In this document: positions 25,245 through 35,920 of the stretch, piece by piece
How positions within the stretch are numbered: position 1 is the stretch's first letter
How the letters are laid out: the number at the start of each line of letters is the position of its first letter
Origin: Xylona heveae TC161
Taxonomy: Eukaryota; Ascomycota; Xylonomycetes; Xylonales; Xylonaceae
Direction of reading: 5' to 3'
Assembly: GCF_001619985.1 (NCBI RefSeq)
Contig: NW_017264196.1
Location: 2,170,001 to 2,234,000 of the forward strand
DNA: 64,000 nucleotides
Translations under genes and position numbers: made by a program
The notes under the pieces: generated by a model
The model's database searches: none
The model's input: only the letters and a program-made list of their open reading frames with translations
Told to the model about the DNA's origin: nothing

Positions 25245-25883
25245 TTATCGGGCACAGTATAATCCAATCATCCTTGTTGTCGCCATGAGCGACACTTTCA
25301 CCGTCACATCGTAATAACATATCAACTACTCATTGTGATGATTTTGGAGCTCCTATCTGAGCATAAATATAATGTGATTGATGAGACGTCCCCAATCATC
25401 GCGTCTCGAAGATGAATATTATGGATCGGTGCTTCCCTTCTCTCGGTCTATATCTGAGGTTGTGCCGCGTGTATTGTTTGCACAGCCTCATTCGCAGTAT
25501 AAAACCCCTGTGCTTGCTCTCGACTGAGTGTCAGAAGTAAGACTGAGAATAGTACGGTTTAAGGGTAGCCTGGCGGGTGCTTTGTCATGGCGATCATATG
25601 CGTTGACGAGTATAGCTCCATACCCGACCCTGCCACCTCTTATTTTCTCGACGCAGCCACCTTCGGTGCTTGGCAACAATTTGCTCGATATAAATAAAAC
25701 TCCTCATGAAACAACTACCGTTTTGGAAGCAGCCAGAGCTTTCATTTATATGTGACTGAGCGAAGTTTTTTCTTCTGGCGAGCTACATTTGGTGTCAGAT
25801 AGCACAATTCAATCCACTTTGTAATACCCCGCAATTTTGAGGCGTCTAAGCTCGGATCAGCCCGGCAGGCGTCAATTACGACA
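25245..25883. other. Spacer between NOC4 and the Sel1-repeat gene
   Basis: 3' UTR of NOC4 and promoter of the next gene in the same orientation. No other gene supported. Confidence 0.65.
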
Positions 25884-28231
25884 ATGCCTATGTTAGACAT
25901 TTTAAAGAAGAAGAATAAGATCAGTGAGGATGCGGCAGCAAATGACAACGACAAGGTATCTGCGCCACCTGAATTTACGTTCATGCGGACCACGACGACA
26001 ACGCAAGAGATCATCAAGCCGCCAACGTTTTCCGGGGACACCAATGAACCAGTCTCGTCAGAGAAGAAGCAGCCAGAAAATCAGCCGCTGCGGCATAGAT
26101 TGTCACGGAGGTTCCGTCGCAGCTCCCCTGCTCCGGCGCCGCAAAAGCAGTTAGAGTCAAGCTCTCCGAAACCTCCGGAACCGGGGAAGCTCCAGAGAAG
26201 CTTTTCACAGAAGCTCCATATCAAATCCAGCTCTCGTGCAGCAAAGACAAAGTCGGTCTACGTCCCTTCAAACTTACCAGTGATCAATGATGAGGCGTTC
26301 AACACAAAAGATGAGCGAGAGATGAAATGGGAGCAACGAGCGACAATGCTCGCGAGAGAAACGCCCCACTCCAGACCTAAAACCGCGCCTGGCTCATCGT
26401 CGAGTGCAGCGCAATCCAACGGAGCTACTCTAGATATCCGTGGAGAAAAAGGCTCAAGGTCAAGAAGATCCAGCATCAGCGACAAAGCGGGAGACGTATG
26501 TTCAATTGAGATATTGGATATCTATTGAAGAGGATTATAGATACTGAAGTTGTGTGGTTTTACCAGGAGAACATTCAAGAAGCTATCAGGTTGCATGAAA
26601 ATGGAGGTGGGTGGAAAAGCTGATGGAAACCGACAAATCCTTCTATTGGAGCCAAGCTAATTTTTTACAGACCTTGAGAGGTCTACGGCAATGTTTGGCC
26701 GTCTTGCCGATCCAGAAGGCGAAAACAATGCCTTGAGTCAGGTCTTATACGGTCTCGCCCTGAGGTATGCAACTCCCAACCTCGTCACGTTGTATATTCT
26801 CAGACTGGACTTTCATAGTCCTATCAACACCACATGTCATTTGCTGACAATCATGCCCTGGTCCAGACACGGGTGGGGCTGTCCACCAGACTTGCCCCGA
26901 GCAGTCACCTATCTTTCGTACGCGGCATCGAATAGTGCAGAGATAGAGGCGCAAGCACTAGCATCGGGCATGAAGAAGGGTGGCGCAGCAAAGGGCGAAC
27001 TAGTACTGGCAATCTATGAGCTGGCAAACTGTTTCCGTCATGGTTGGGGTGTTGACAAGGACCCTGTCGCAGCCAAACAGTATTACGAGACAGCAGCGAA
27101 CCTCGGAGACACGGATGCCATGAACGAAGTGGCGCGGTGCTATCTAGATGGGTTTGGTACGCGCAAGGATAAGGTGAGTGCTGATGTTGATCCATTCAAT
27201 CCTGTCTCATGATTCGACATGGAGAGCTTCTTTTTTTCCAACCTTTGCCACATTTCCGTCTCTTTTCAAATCCCAAATCGGTGGAATCAAGCAGGCCGTG
27301 CATGCCTCAAATGCATCGATAATGCCGCTATTTGGGATCGTCACCTTAGTCTTTCGGTCAGTTATCCTACTGGCTTCCAGACTCGGTGGGCTCGCAAGAT
27401 GAGACGGAAGGCGCTCTGTACGCAGCGTATTGCAGAGTAGGGGAGAGAAACATTGTTACGAAGTCGCAACTAATGGTTGGTTGACGGTTGCTGATTGATA
27501 TTAGTACACTGCGGCCAAATACTACCGATTAGCGGAACAAAACGGCAACAAAACATTAGGAAACTCATGGTGAGTTAGCGTCCATCTTTGGTCCAGTTAA
27601 ATCCTTGCCCTTTTCTCTGTCTTCCCCATTTCCATACTCCCCCGTCTCGCCCTTTGTCTGCTCGTGCTGCCGTTCGTCCCGTGTTGGTTTTTGTGTATAG
27701 TCAGTAATGGCGTGGCGGGATTGCATTGTTGTCGTTTCAGTCATGATCCCTGCAAGCGGGTCTCCAAGGATCGCCAGCGTTTCGCGTGGTATCCGGCGCC
27801 CTGGCGCCAAATCCGACGTTCACCGCCTGGAGAAAGTCGCTGCATTGCATTATTACTCATTCGTTTACTATCACTTTTGCCGCACTTTTTCTTCCTGTCG
27901 CCTTCCGGATTTTTGTCTTTGGCCGTTTGGTCTTTTGTTGCTAATTTTCATTTTGCCGGCTTTCCGCACCCTTGTCTTTGTTTGTTTCCTCAAATCGATC
28001 ATACCCACACACCGCCACGTGACGCCTTCCCAGCGCGGAAGTTGCACATTGACGGATGATCGAGCAGCTTTATCCTGATGACCTTTTTTTTGTTGGCCTT
28101 TATGTTTTGACATTTTTTGTTCCGACATTTTCTGTTCCTTGGCCTACTTTTCCCGTGGCTTGAAGGTCTTGTAGAAGCTGACATGCGCCCAATGACACAG
28201 GATATGGAAAGACAAATATAATCCAAAATAG
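25884..28231 (+). CDS. Sel1-repeat protein resembling cell-cycle inhibitor Nif1
   Basis: Six exons: 25884-26495, 26567-26606, 26671-26764, 26867-27173, 27505-27569 and 28201-28231; phases agree, 382 aa. The first 200 residues are Ser/Pro/Arg-rich and probably disordered. The rest is a set of Sel1-type repeats, with the recognisable blocks GRLADPEGENNALSQVLYGL, RHGWGCPP, GELVLAIYELANCFRHGWGV, KQYYETAANLGDTDAMNEVA and YTAAKYYRLAEQNGNKTLG. Fission-yeast Nif1 binds the kinase Nim1/Cdr1 and restrains mitotic entry; assignment to this family comes from memory of fungal annotations. The penultimate intron is 331 nt and the last 631 nt, long for this genome. The last exon is just 31 nt and encodes WIWKDKYNPK across the junction. 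Without that splice the frame stops inside the donor. An alternative is a Chs-activator-type Sel1 protein. Confidence 0.85.
27570..28200 (+). other. Unusually long last intron of the Sel1-repeat gene
   Basis: A 631-nt intron, GTGAGT...ACACAG, against 50-120 nt for most introns in this window. It is pyrimidine-rich and contains the inverted repeat GGCGCCCTGGCGCC. No clear box C/D or H/ACA snoRNA could be assembled in it. Confidence 0.75.
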
Positions 28232-30044
28232 TCTTGAATTTTACACGCATACGCATACGCATTCACGCCGTTACGCATCTTTCTTTCTTTCTTTCGTTCT
28301 TTTCTTTCCCAAGTTCATCTCATATTTCTGGATACGGCATACTGTATTATACCTCTGACCTTTTTTTCTGCATTGCATTTCGCGGGCCCTTGGGTATATC
28401 TCTTCTCTCTGTCTAGTCACGCCAAAAACCCTCATCGAGCGATATCTTTTTTTTTATATATAGGGTCCCCTCTCTACGGAATTTAAGATCTATACCACCA
28501 CGTTCCTATCAGTATCAGTCATTTCAAAACCATTTCAAATTTAAAAAATTGCATAAAATAAACATGGACTCGGTTCTTGGATCTTTGCTGCTTATTCCAT
28601 ATAATGAAGAAATATACCGTATATATATATTATATATATAGAGATAGATGATCCCCAAGATTAAATACCGGATTGTAGAAAGATAAATAAACCAAGTATC
28701 CAAGGACCCAAGTATAACCGGACAGTAAAATCCCATAGTCAATTCCCCCCCAAAAAAGACTATTCCCAGGTAGCAAATATGTGACCGACCAAGTAAAAGA
28801 AGAAATGGGTAACCTAACCCGCCCCAAGACAAGCCCCGATTCCCCGAATCCCCGAATCCCCGAAGACCCCACAATGCCCAAAACGTCCAGAAGAAAAGGT
28901 CAAACATCCGAAAAGAAAAAAAAGAGACAAACGCGATTGATCTGAAAATTCATCCCCGATAAAAGCACCGGCGGGGCCAGGCCACACAAAAAAATGTTAT
29001 CAGACGTTCCTTCGTACCGGTCATTCAAGTATCATATCCGTCATATGCGTCATAGCATAAATGGTTCATAAGAAAAAATGGTCATGCATGTCATAAATAC
29101 ATCAAAAAATAATCGCTCATTTCGTTTCGTTTCGTTTTCGTTCCTTCGTTTGTTCGTTTGCAGGGGATAAAAAGAAGAGGGAGAGATAGAGAGATGAGAA
29201 CAATACACGTGAGTGACGTTAGTGGCGTGAGGGACGGGAGAAGGAAAATTAAAAAAGAGGCAAAACACAAGTGAAAAATAAGGACATGATCCAACTATTT
29301 GCAAACAAAGACAAAGAGGATTCCAAAAAAAAGAAGCCAAATAGGCAGAGAAAGAAAGGGAACTGTCCAAGATCCCGAGGAGAAAGGGAAGGAAAATCCA
29401 AGAAGAAAACGAATGCAAGCCCGAAAAGAAGAATAGAAAGTTTAAAAAAGATGAGAAGAGATGAAAGAGAAAAGAAAAAAAGAAACTAATATACTATAAA
29501 GTCATGAACCTCCCGTATGTATCATAAGTATGCCATCGCTTGCTAATTGCATATAGAAAAGCTAACAAGAAAATAAACCAAAGATAATACCCAGTAATGG
29601 TACCGCTAAATAGGACAAATCAACCGCAAACTGCATAATAACAAGTTACAAGAGATACCGAAAGTGAAAAAAGGATTGTAGATGGACAGCACGATTGGTG
29701 ATTAATCGTCCAATGTGTCCGTGAATATACAAAGTTGGGAGGCAAAAGTTCAAAAGCACAGGACCTAGTAGTACGTTGGGCCTGAGCATCGTAGACAACG
29801 GAAGAAAAGGAAATATATCAACAGTGGTGAGGAGGGGAGAAGACAGGGGGCTCGGTATGGCTAGTGGTGGGCACATCTTTCACAGTTCGGCTGCGACATG
29901 GCTCGGGTATTATATAACGTAGCGTACCGCAACCAACACCGAACTGCTCATACATGGCCACTAATAGCGATGGATCGCCAAATGAGTGTATGAGTTTGCG
30001 AATCTGATTGCTGATTCGTTCGGGTTCACAATTCTGGCGTATCA
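28232..30044. other. Convergent 3' region, low-complexity, no gene seen
   Basis: Between the stop codons of the Sel1-repeat gene and the bZIP gene. It is AT-rich with an alternating TA tract (about 28619-28643) and long purine-rich stretches around 29280-29490. An open frame at 29818-30048 has no recognised similarity. Confidence 0.6.
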
Positions 30045-32201
30045 TCAAATACCGTCTTTGGCGCTCACTGTTCCGCGATGGTCGTCATTGATTTCGGCCA
30101 CCATCTTGGCAAAGTCACGCACGACCTCGGTGGGAATCTTATCCCACATGAGCGATCGCGTGTAGACTTCGGCAGCGGAGCCTTTGTCGTTGCCGCGCAT
30201 GGCAGCCAGTGTCTCGCCGAGATTCCGTCGAGGGGGAGTAGGCGCATCACGGCTGTGGAGGAAATCTTGTGATGTAACGCCATTGTACTGTTCTGCAGAG
30301 AGAGAAAACAGTTGCTCTCCCTCTTGCTCCCTCGTCGGTCCTGCGAGTTGGCCGTGTAAAACGTCAAGCGTTGATGGCCCTGCAGACATACTGGCCAGCT
30401 CGGAACCACTCATCGTCGTCTTGCCCGTTGGCGCCGAGGACCATGACATGCCTGAAGGGGCAGGCTCCAGAGCCTCAACACGGCTTACGCCGGCAATTCG
30501 AGAGTCTGAAGTCTGCAGGCCAGCATCTTTGAAGATGTTGTCGAGTACCGTTGCGGACGCAGCGCGAATGTCATCAGGGACACGAGGAATGGATGGGGGA
30601 GTCGGAGATGAACTCTTGGATGCGACAAAGGCGCCAAAAAGCAGAAGCTAAAAAGCAGAATATTAGCATGCAATAACGACAGCAGGAAAACCAACATGTC
30701 TCTGCTTACCATAAGCAACAAACCAGAGGCGGCAGGCTTGTCTTCGTCTTTGAAGGAAGGTTTCTCGGGTTTCTTCGCCACGACGAGGCTTGTTTCCGTT
30801 GGCTGTTCCGTATTGTCGATGCCAAAGTCGTTGACAAAAAGGCTATCCCAAGGAGATTCATCCATTGTTAAGCCATCCATTTCAGAAGAGAACTCGGCAG
30901 AGAAGCCTGAAGAGCTTGGAGCAGCCGACATTGCAGTGTTTTCCATTTTCTGGATATGCTCCGTAAGATAGGCATTCTTCTTGCGAAGATCACCCGTCTC
31001 AAGAGTGTGAGCGCGGACCATCTCCTCCTTCTCGAGGACAAGCGTCTCAATGTATTGCTTGCACTGCTGTTGCTGCGAATGCCATTCGTCTTTCTCATGC
31101 AGGTACTCGGATTCGCGAATCCTCATGTCTGCGAGCTGCTCCTCTAGCTCATTTATCATGGCGGTAAACTGCTTCTTCTCATCCTCAAGCCTCTCAGTGT
31201 GTTGTTTTTTCCGCTGACGAGAGTCGAGGCTAGAACCAAAAATGTTAGTATTTCAACAAAGGTGACGGTACACCTGACGCGGGGTGTTAAAAAAAAAAAA
31301 GAAAAAAGGACAACAATGATGGAGAGGGTTCGTACGCGGCCTGCCTATTTCTCAACAGACGTTTTTGCTGCTTGAGTTCCTTGATTTCCTGATCGTCGTT
31401 TGATTCGGATATTAATCGGTCAATGTTGTTGAGATTTCGTTCTGGGGGAATTTCAAAGCGAGCATTCTTTTTCCGAATCCCGTCTCGTCGCATGTGCAAC
31501 GTTGACGACGGTCGGGGCGGGCTTTCCTGGCGCATGCGCTTTGGGATTGAGCGAGCTGCCAAGCTTTCCGATGATTGCTGAGCCATCGATGACATCCAAT
31601 CCTTGGTGGGATGAGGCGACGGCGGAACGGATACATTCGTTGCAGTCGATGCTGCCGATGGAACGTATACAGAACCAGGTCTGAGAGGATTCGTAGATGG
31701 CACAGCAGCTTGGAATGTGGCGGTTGCAACAGGAGCCGTAGGAAGAAATGAAGAGGGTGTCCGGTTGTCATACTCTGATGGAAAACCATCATAGACGGCA
31801 GTTGGAGTCACCGCACCGGGATCCTCGACCATGGGCCACGCAGACGTCTGCTGGCCGTAGGTGGCAGCTTGAGCGGCCTCGAGACGCATAAAAGGGTTGT
31901 TGCTCTGCTCAATAAAGGGATTGGTGGAGAATGAAGTAGAATTTCGGTCAGGAACACCCATGAACTTGTCGTCAAAATCCGCCCAGCCTACACTCTGCTC
32001 CTTGGGCGAGAAGAAAGCTGTCGTGTCGGCAAAGGAATCCCTTCGCTGGCTGAATTGGGGGGACATGGCAACGGCGCTGTCGAGAATGTTATCGTCGAGG
32101 ATACTTGACTCCTCGTCCTCAAAGAATTGATGCTGAAGATCAAGCGAAGACGACGGCCGGAAAAAATCATAACCGGTACTCTGAGTAGCAAAGGAAGTCA
32201 T
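30045..32201 (-). CDS. bZIP transcription factor with a predicted transmembrane segment
   Basis: Exons on the minus strand: 32201-31336, 31229-30710 and 30647-30045; phases agree, 662 aa. Residues 1-270 are Ser/Pro/Gln-rich, as in an activation region. The basic region is at about 278-298 (RLLRNRQAALDSRQRKKQ), followed by a long coiled coil (about 299-400, LEDEKKQFTAMINELEEQLA and on). A short hydrophobic segment at about 456-472 (ASGLLLMLLLFGAFVAS) follows an acidic linker; the second splice site lies within it. The remaining 190 residues are Ser/Pro-rich. The order bZIP, membrane segment, C-terminal tail resembles ATF6/CREB3-type factors that are released from the ER, but membrane insertion is inferred. 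I remember this protein as conserved in Aspergillus-like fungi under generic bZIP names. Intron 1 has a T tract on the sense strand. Confidence 0.88.
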
Positions 32202-32973
32202 GGTTTATTTTTTTTCGGGGGTGTGGATGTCCCAAGTGACGGGACTTGTGATGCTTTGCAAAATGCGGTGTAGACTCGCTTTGTCTGTTTTAGGTGTGTG
32301 GAGAGTGGTGGTCGGTGAACGTCCAAGCTCTCGCGACGATGTGATACGCGGGGCGGGCAGAAGCAAGACCGAGACGACTCAGATAAGTTTCCGATAGAAC
32401 TGCGGTGGCAGGGAACAAGGTAGAAACGACGAGACCGACAATGGACTGTTTATGCTGTCGCCTTTGAAGAATGAAATATCCGTAGGGCGAGTTTGTACAG
32501 ACAAAAGTCTTTGTGTAAGATGTAGATGGAGGTCAAGGTAGGAGTGGGTGAATTATAGACAAAGACGATCAAGAGATTGGGGAGGGTTTGTGGGTAGATA
32601 AATCTGAAGGTCTGTAGGAGAACTGGGAAGGGTGCGTCAACACTTCCCGGGAGAGGCTTCTTTAATTTGAATCTGGGCTTTGCTTTGGCTTCCCTCCGTT
32701 GAAAGTATCCAGGATATCTTTAGTGGGAGAGTCCGGGCATGGGGGAGGGATGGGTAAAAGGGCGACGGGAGATAACAGGCGACGACGAATCTCAAGGCAT
32801 AAGGGTTGCGCGAGATCCCAAGAGCTAAACGAGTGGCAGAGCGGCCAAAAGCAAGTCACGGATGGGGGGAGAGGGGAATGGGCTCAGAGGGACAATCGAA
32901 CATCTGCCCAGAGAGAGACACACAGAGCAAGAGAGAGCACGCCCAGGACGAAGAGCACAGAGAGAGCGAGTGC

Positions 32974-32993
32974 GAGAGAGAGAGAGAGAGAGG
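32974..32993. repeat. (GA)n tract
   Basis: An alternating GA run in a purine-rich stretch about 780 bp upstream of the bZIP start; it reads as (CT)n on that gene's strand. It lies 70 bp from the sequence gap. Confidence 0.9.
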
Positions 32994-33061
32994 GCACGGC
33001 GATAACCCGAACGAGAGCCACAGGTGCAATCGGGGTATCAGATATGGATGACAAGGGGGGG

Positions 33062-33076
33062 NNNNNNNNNNNNNNN
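33062..33076. other. Assembly gap (15 N)
   Basis: Fifteen unknown bases after a G run. The true length of the gap is unknown. Confidence 0.99.
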
Positions 33077-35891
33077 CACTCAAGCAGGGTATCAGGGCGC
33101 GGCTGCACGCGAACAGTCCCGGAGCATCTTATTCGATGCCTCCTCCCACGCCTGACAAACTGGGTACCGATGCAGATGATGAACCAGGGCCCAATGAGCA
33201 AAAGAGTGTGATGGGTTGGGAGCGGGCGCTCCTGGCCGTGCGTGGAGCAGGGCCCGGATGCTCTAGGGCGTGTAGTGGCTGCTTTACCCGTGCGGGTCAT
33301 GCATCGCTCCCGAGCGTCACTGACGAGTCCCGAGAAAAAAACAGTGGTATTCACGATTTTGCATGAGGCCAATGCCAGTAATGATGAGACCGTTGGGCGA
33401 GAATGAGGAATTCATCAGCCGTCCGTCTTGTTTCGCACGGCTTGCCCTGGCGAGAAGAAAATAGGCGAAGGTATCAAATAGAAAAAGGTTGATGCCATAT
33501 GGGAGCCGTGTTTTGGGGGAAGCGGGGGGGTTTTTTCTCAAGCGGGAGAAGTATGATGGGTATCGGGGGGAGGCAAGGCGTCACATCGTATCGTTGGCCC
33601 CCTGTAGCAAGTATCGCAAGTAGATGTGTTTGTAGTGGTCATCCTTCTCTCACTGGCATCGACCGATCGATCATCCATTCCCTCTTCAACCTCATCATCG
33701 AATGGTTGATGAAAGGACGGAGGACCCATTGTTTCTTCCACCGATGTGCGGCCCTCCTCACTAAAGATCCGAGAGACTTGGTCAGACGTTGTTTGACAGC
33801 GGCCCGAAACAGGAGAAGTGAGCGGGTCGCTAAGAAAAGAGAGAGACATGAGACGAGCTAGACTTTGGTATGTGTACGCAGAGTAACAGGTACTGTACCA
33901 ATGTACGAAGGTACAGTATGACAATTTCAATCAAGGTGGCCAAGGTGTGGGATTCTTGCGGGAACAACCGTGCGGGAGGTGAGAAAACATGGTGATGGTG
34001 GGAGGGAAAGACTCTCAGATGCCGAAGCACAGAGTACGGAGTAGGCACAAGTGAGGAGGGTATAGCAGCACAATAATTATGAGCGACAGATAGAATAGCA
34101 CCTTCCTTGGCTGCAAGAATATTCTCCGTACCTTCCCATAATAGGTATCAAAAGGGACTAAAAGCAAGAGAAAAAGAGAAGAAAGCACAAGCGAGCGAAT
34201 AGTAACTTGTTAGGAGAAGAAAAACAGCAGTCAAGGCGTCACGCCCACATCGGTTTTCCGTAGCGATCTTGGATAGGCGCTTGGTCCGTGTGCTTGTGTA
34301 GGTAGGTATGTGTGTGTGCACACATTCCCAAGCAGTCATAAGCAGGGTGATGCATCTGTGCTCTTTTCATATGTTGAGCACATAAACTCTCCTTGGAAGC
34401 AATAGCAGCAGGGTCAAATGCCCAAAGCAGAAGACACCGGTGAAGAAGAAGACGATGAAGGATTGTTTGGCCTTTGGAACCTGGGGTCTTCTTTCTTGTC
34501 ATAGCACTGAGAATTCAATCTATCGCTTCAAAGATACAGAACAGTGTCAATAGACCATTCGGTTAATGTTGCCCGGTCAGTTCCGCGGTATATTCACGCG
34601 CCCTGCTGGATTGGGCTGTCGCTGTCTGTCTCTCGTGGTTTCGGATCATGCTGCTCGGAGATCAACCAGGGTTTTTGGTTGGACCCCACAGGTTGCCATG
34701 GTATAGTCTGTACAAGTGAAGGGTTGAGGTTGTGCCAAGGTATCTGATACTAATGCTCTGACGGGTAAAGTACGATGACGATACTTCTCGTCTCCAAACG
34801 ATGACCCGTTTGGAGCCATGGGTGGACAGGACGCTCCGTTGGGCGATCTCAAAAGACGAGAGGGAAGGGGGATTTTCTCCTGGTCTCGTTCCACTTGGTG
34901 GCACCGCACCGTCCGACTAGCCAGACTGACACTGACACTACGGTGGAGTTTGACGATTATACTGCCAGTAGGGGTAACAAGGACAGTTGCTCCGTTCTTC
35001 CCTCTCCAATCTGTAAAGGCCTTCCCTCGCTCCCCTGCGCGGACCGCCCCGCTTGGCCTCTTCTCACGTTAACTACGGAGTAGAGGTCATCACTAAATCT
35101 GGTGCAATACGGGTAGCGCCCAAAGGAAACTGCACTGCGACGGCCACCCCGAGTCGTCATTCCTCACCGAGGAGAAATCCGAATTATAGTTAACCGCGCT
35201 TCGCAAGAATCTCCGTAGTGTACAGCACAAATGCAGTGGCTGGTCGCTGGTAGACATGAGCTTCGGTGCTTTCTCAATAGCCGTACTCCGTATATCCTTG
35301 AAAACACGGCAATGAGAAAGAAGTTGCCGTAGAATGGACATTCGGTCGAATTCGGGTTAATGTCAACATAGTCTACGCCAAAAGGCTCAATACCACATAT
35401 CGTGACGAATCCTGAATCCATCACCATCACCACCACCTATTCATTCATTCATCCACCCACTTACTATGAGCAAACCTTCGATTTGGCTCCTGGCCACTGA
35501 GGAAGCTCGGGGCCTCTCAGGAGGGCTCGATCCACAGATTCGGAGAAGTCACCGAAAGTCCTCGTGATTCACATGCATCCTTCGAGGGCTCGCCTCCCCT
35601 TGCCTTTGCATGGCCTCTCATCGTCTTTGTTCGGCTTCGGCAAAGATCTTCCCCCCCCCCCTCCCCCATTTCCCTCGTCTGCCACTCTTCCCTCGTCTCC
35701 TAAATCGTCGATGGAAAAGGCTGAGAGCGCCGCCGTACAAGCTCCAGCCCACCATCTTACAAATAATATTTTACTCTTTGCTCCACGGCGCATAGTGATG
35801 CCGGAGCTGTCAAGCTCTTACTGACCCATTTTTCATAGCAGGAAGATCGTGTCTCTTTTCGTCAGTATATTATAATACAGTTCAAGTAATG

Positions 35892-35920
35892 CACAAAATG
35901 TGCATGCCGCACATTTTGTG
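35892..35920. other. Perfect 12-bp stem-loop
   Basis: CACAAAATGTGC and GCACATTTTGTG are exact reverse complements separated by the 5-base loop ATGCC. It stands in gene-free DNA, so it may be a transcript end, a small-RNA precursor or a chance palindrome. Confidence 0.7.

Noticed and set aside
27570-28200. Intronic snoRNA in the Sel1-repeat gene
   Set aside because: A CTGATGA and a few CTGA words occur, but no box C/D pair with closing stem or guide could be assembled.
29818-30048. 76-codon frame just after the bZIP stop, as a possible extra last exon
   Set aside because: A GTGAGC donor lies near the bZIP stop and could join to it, but I know no conserved C-terminus to support the joining, so the stop at 30045 was kept.
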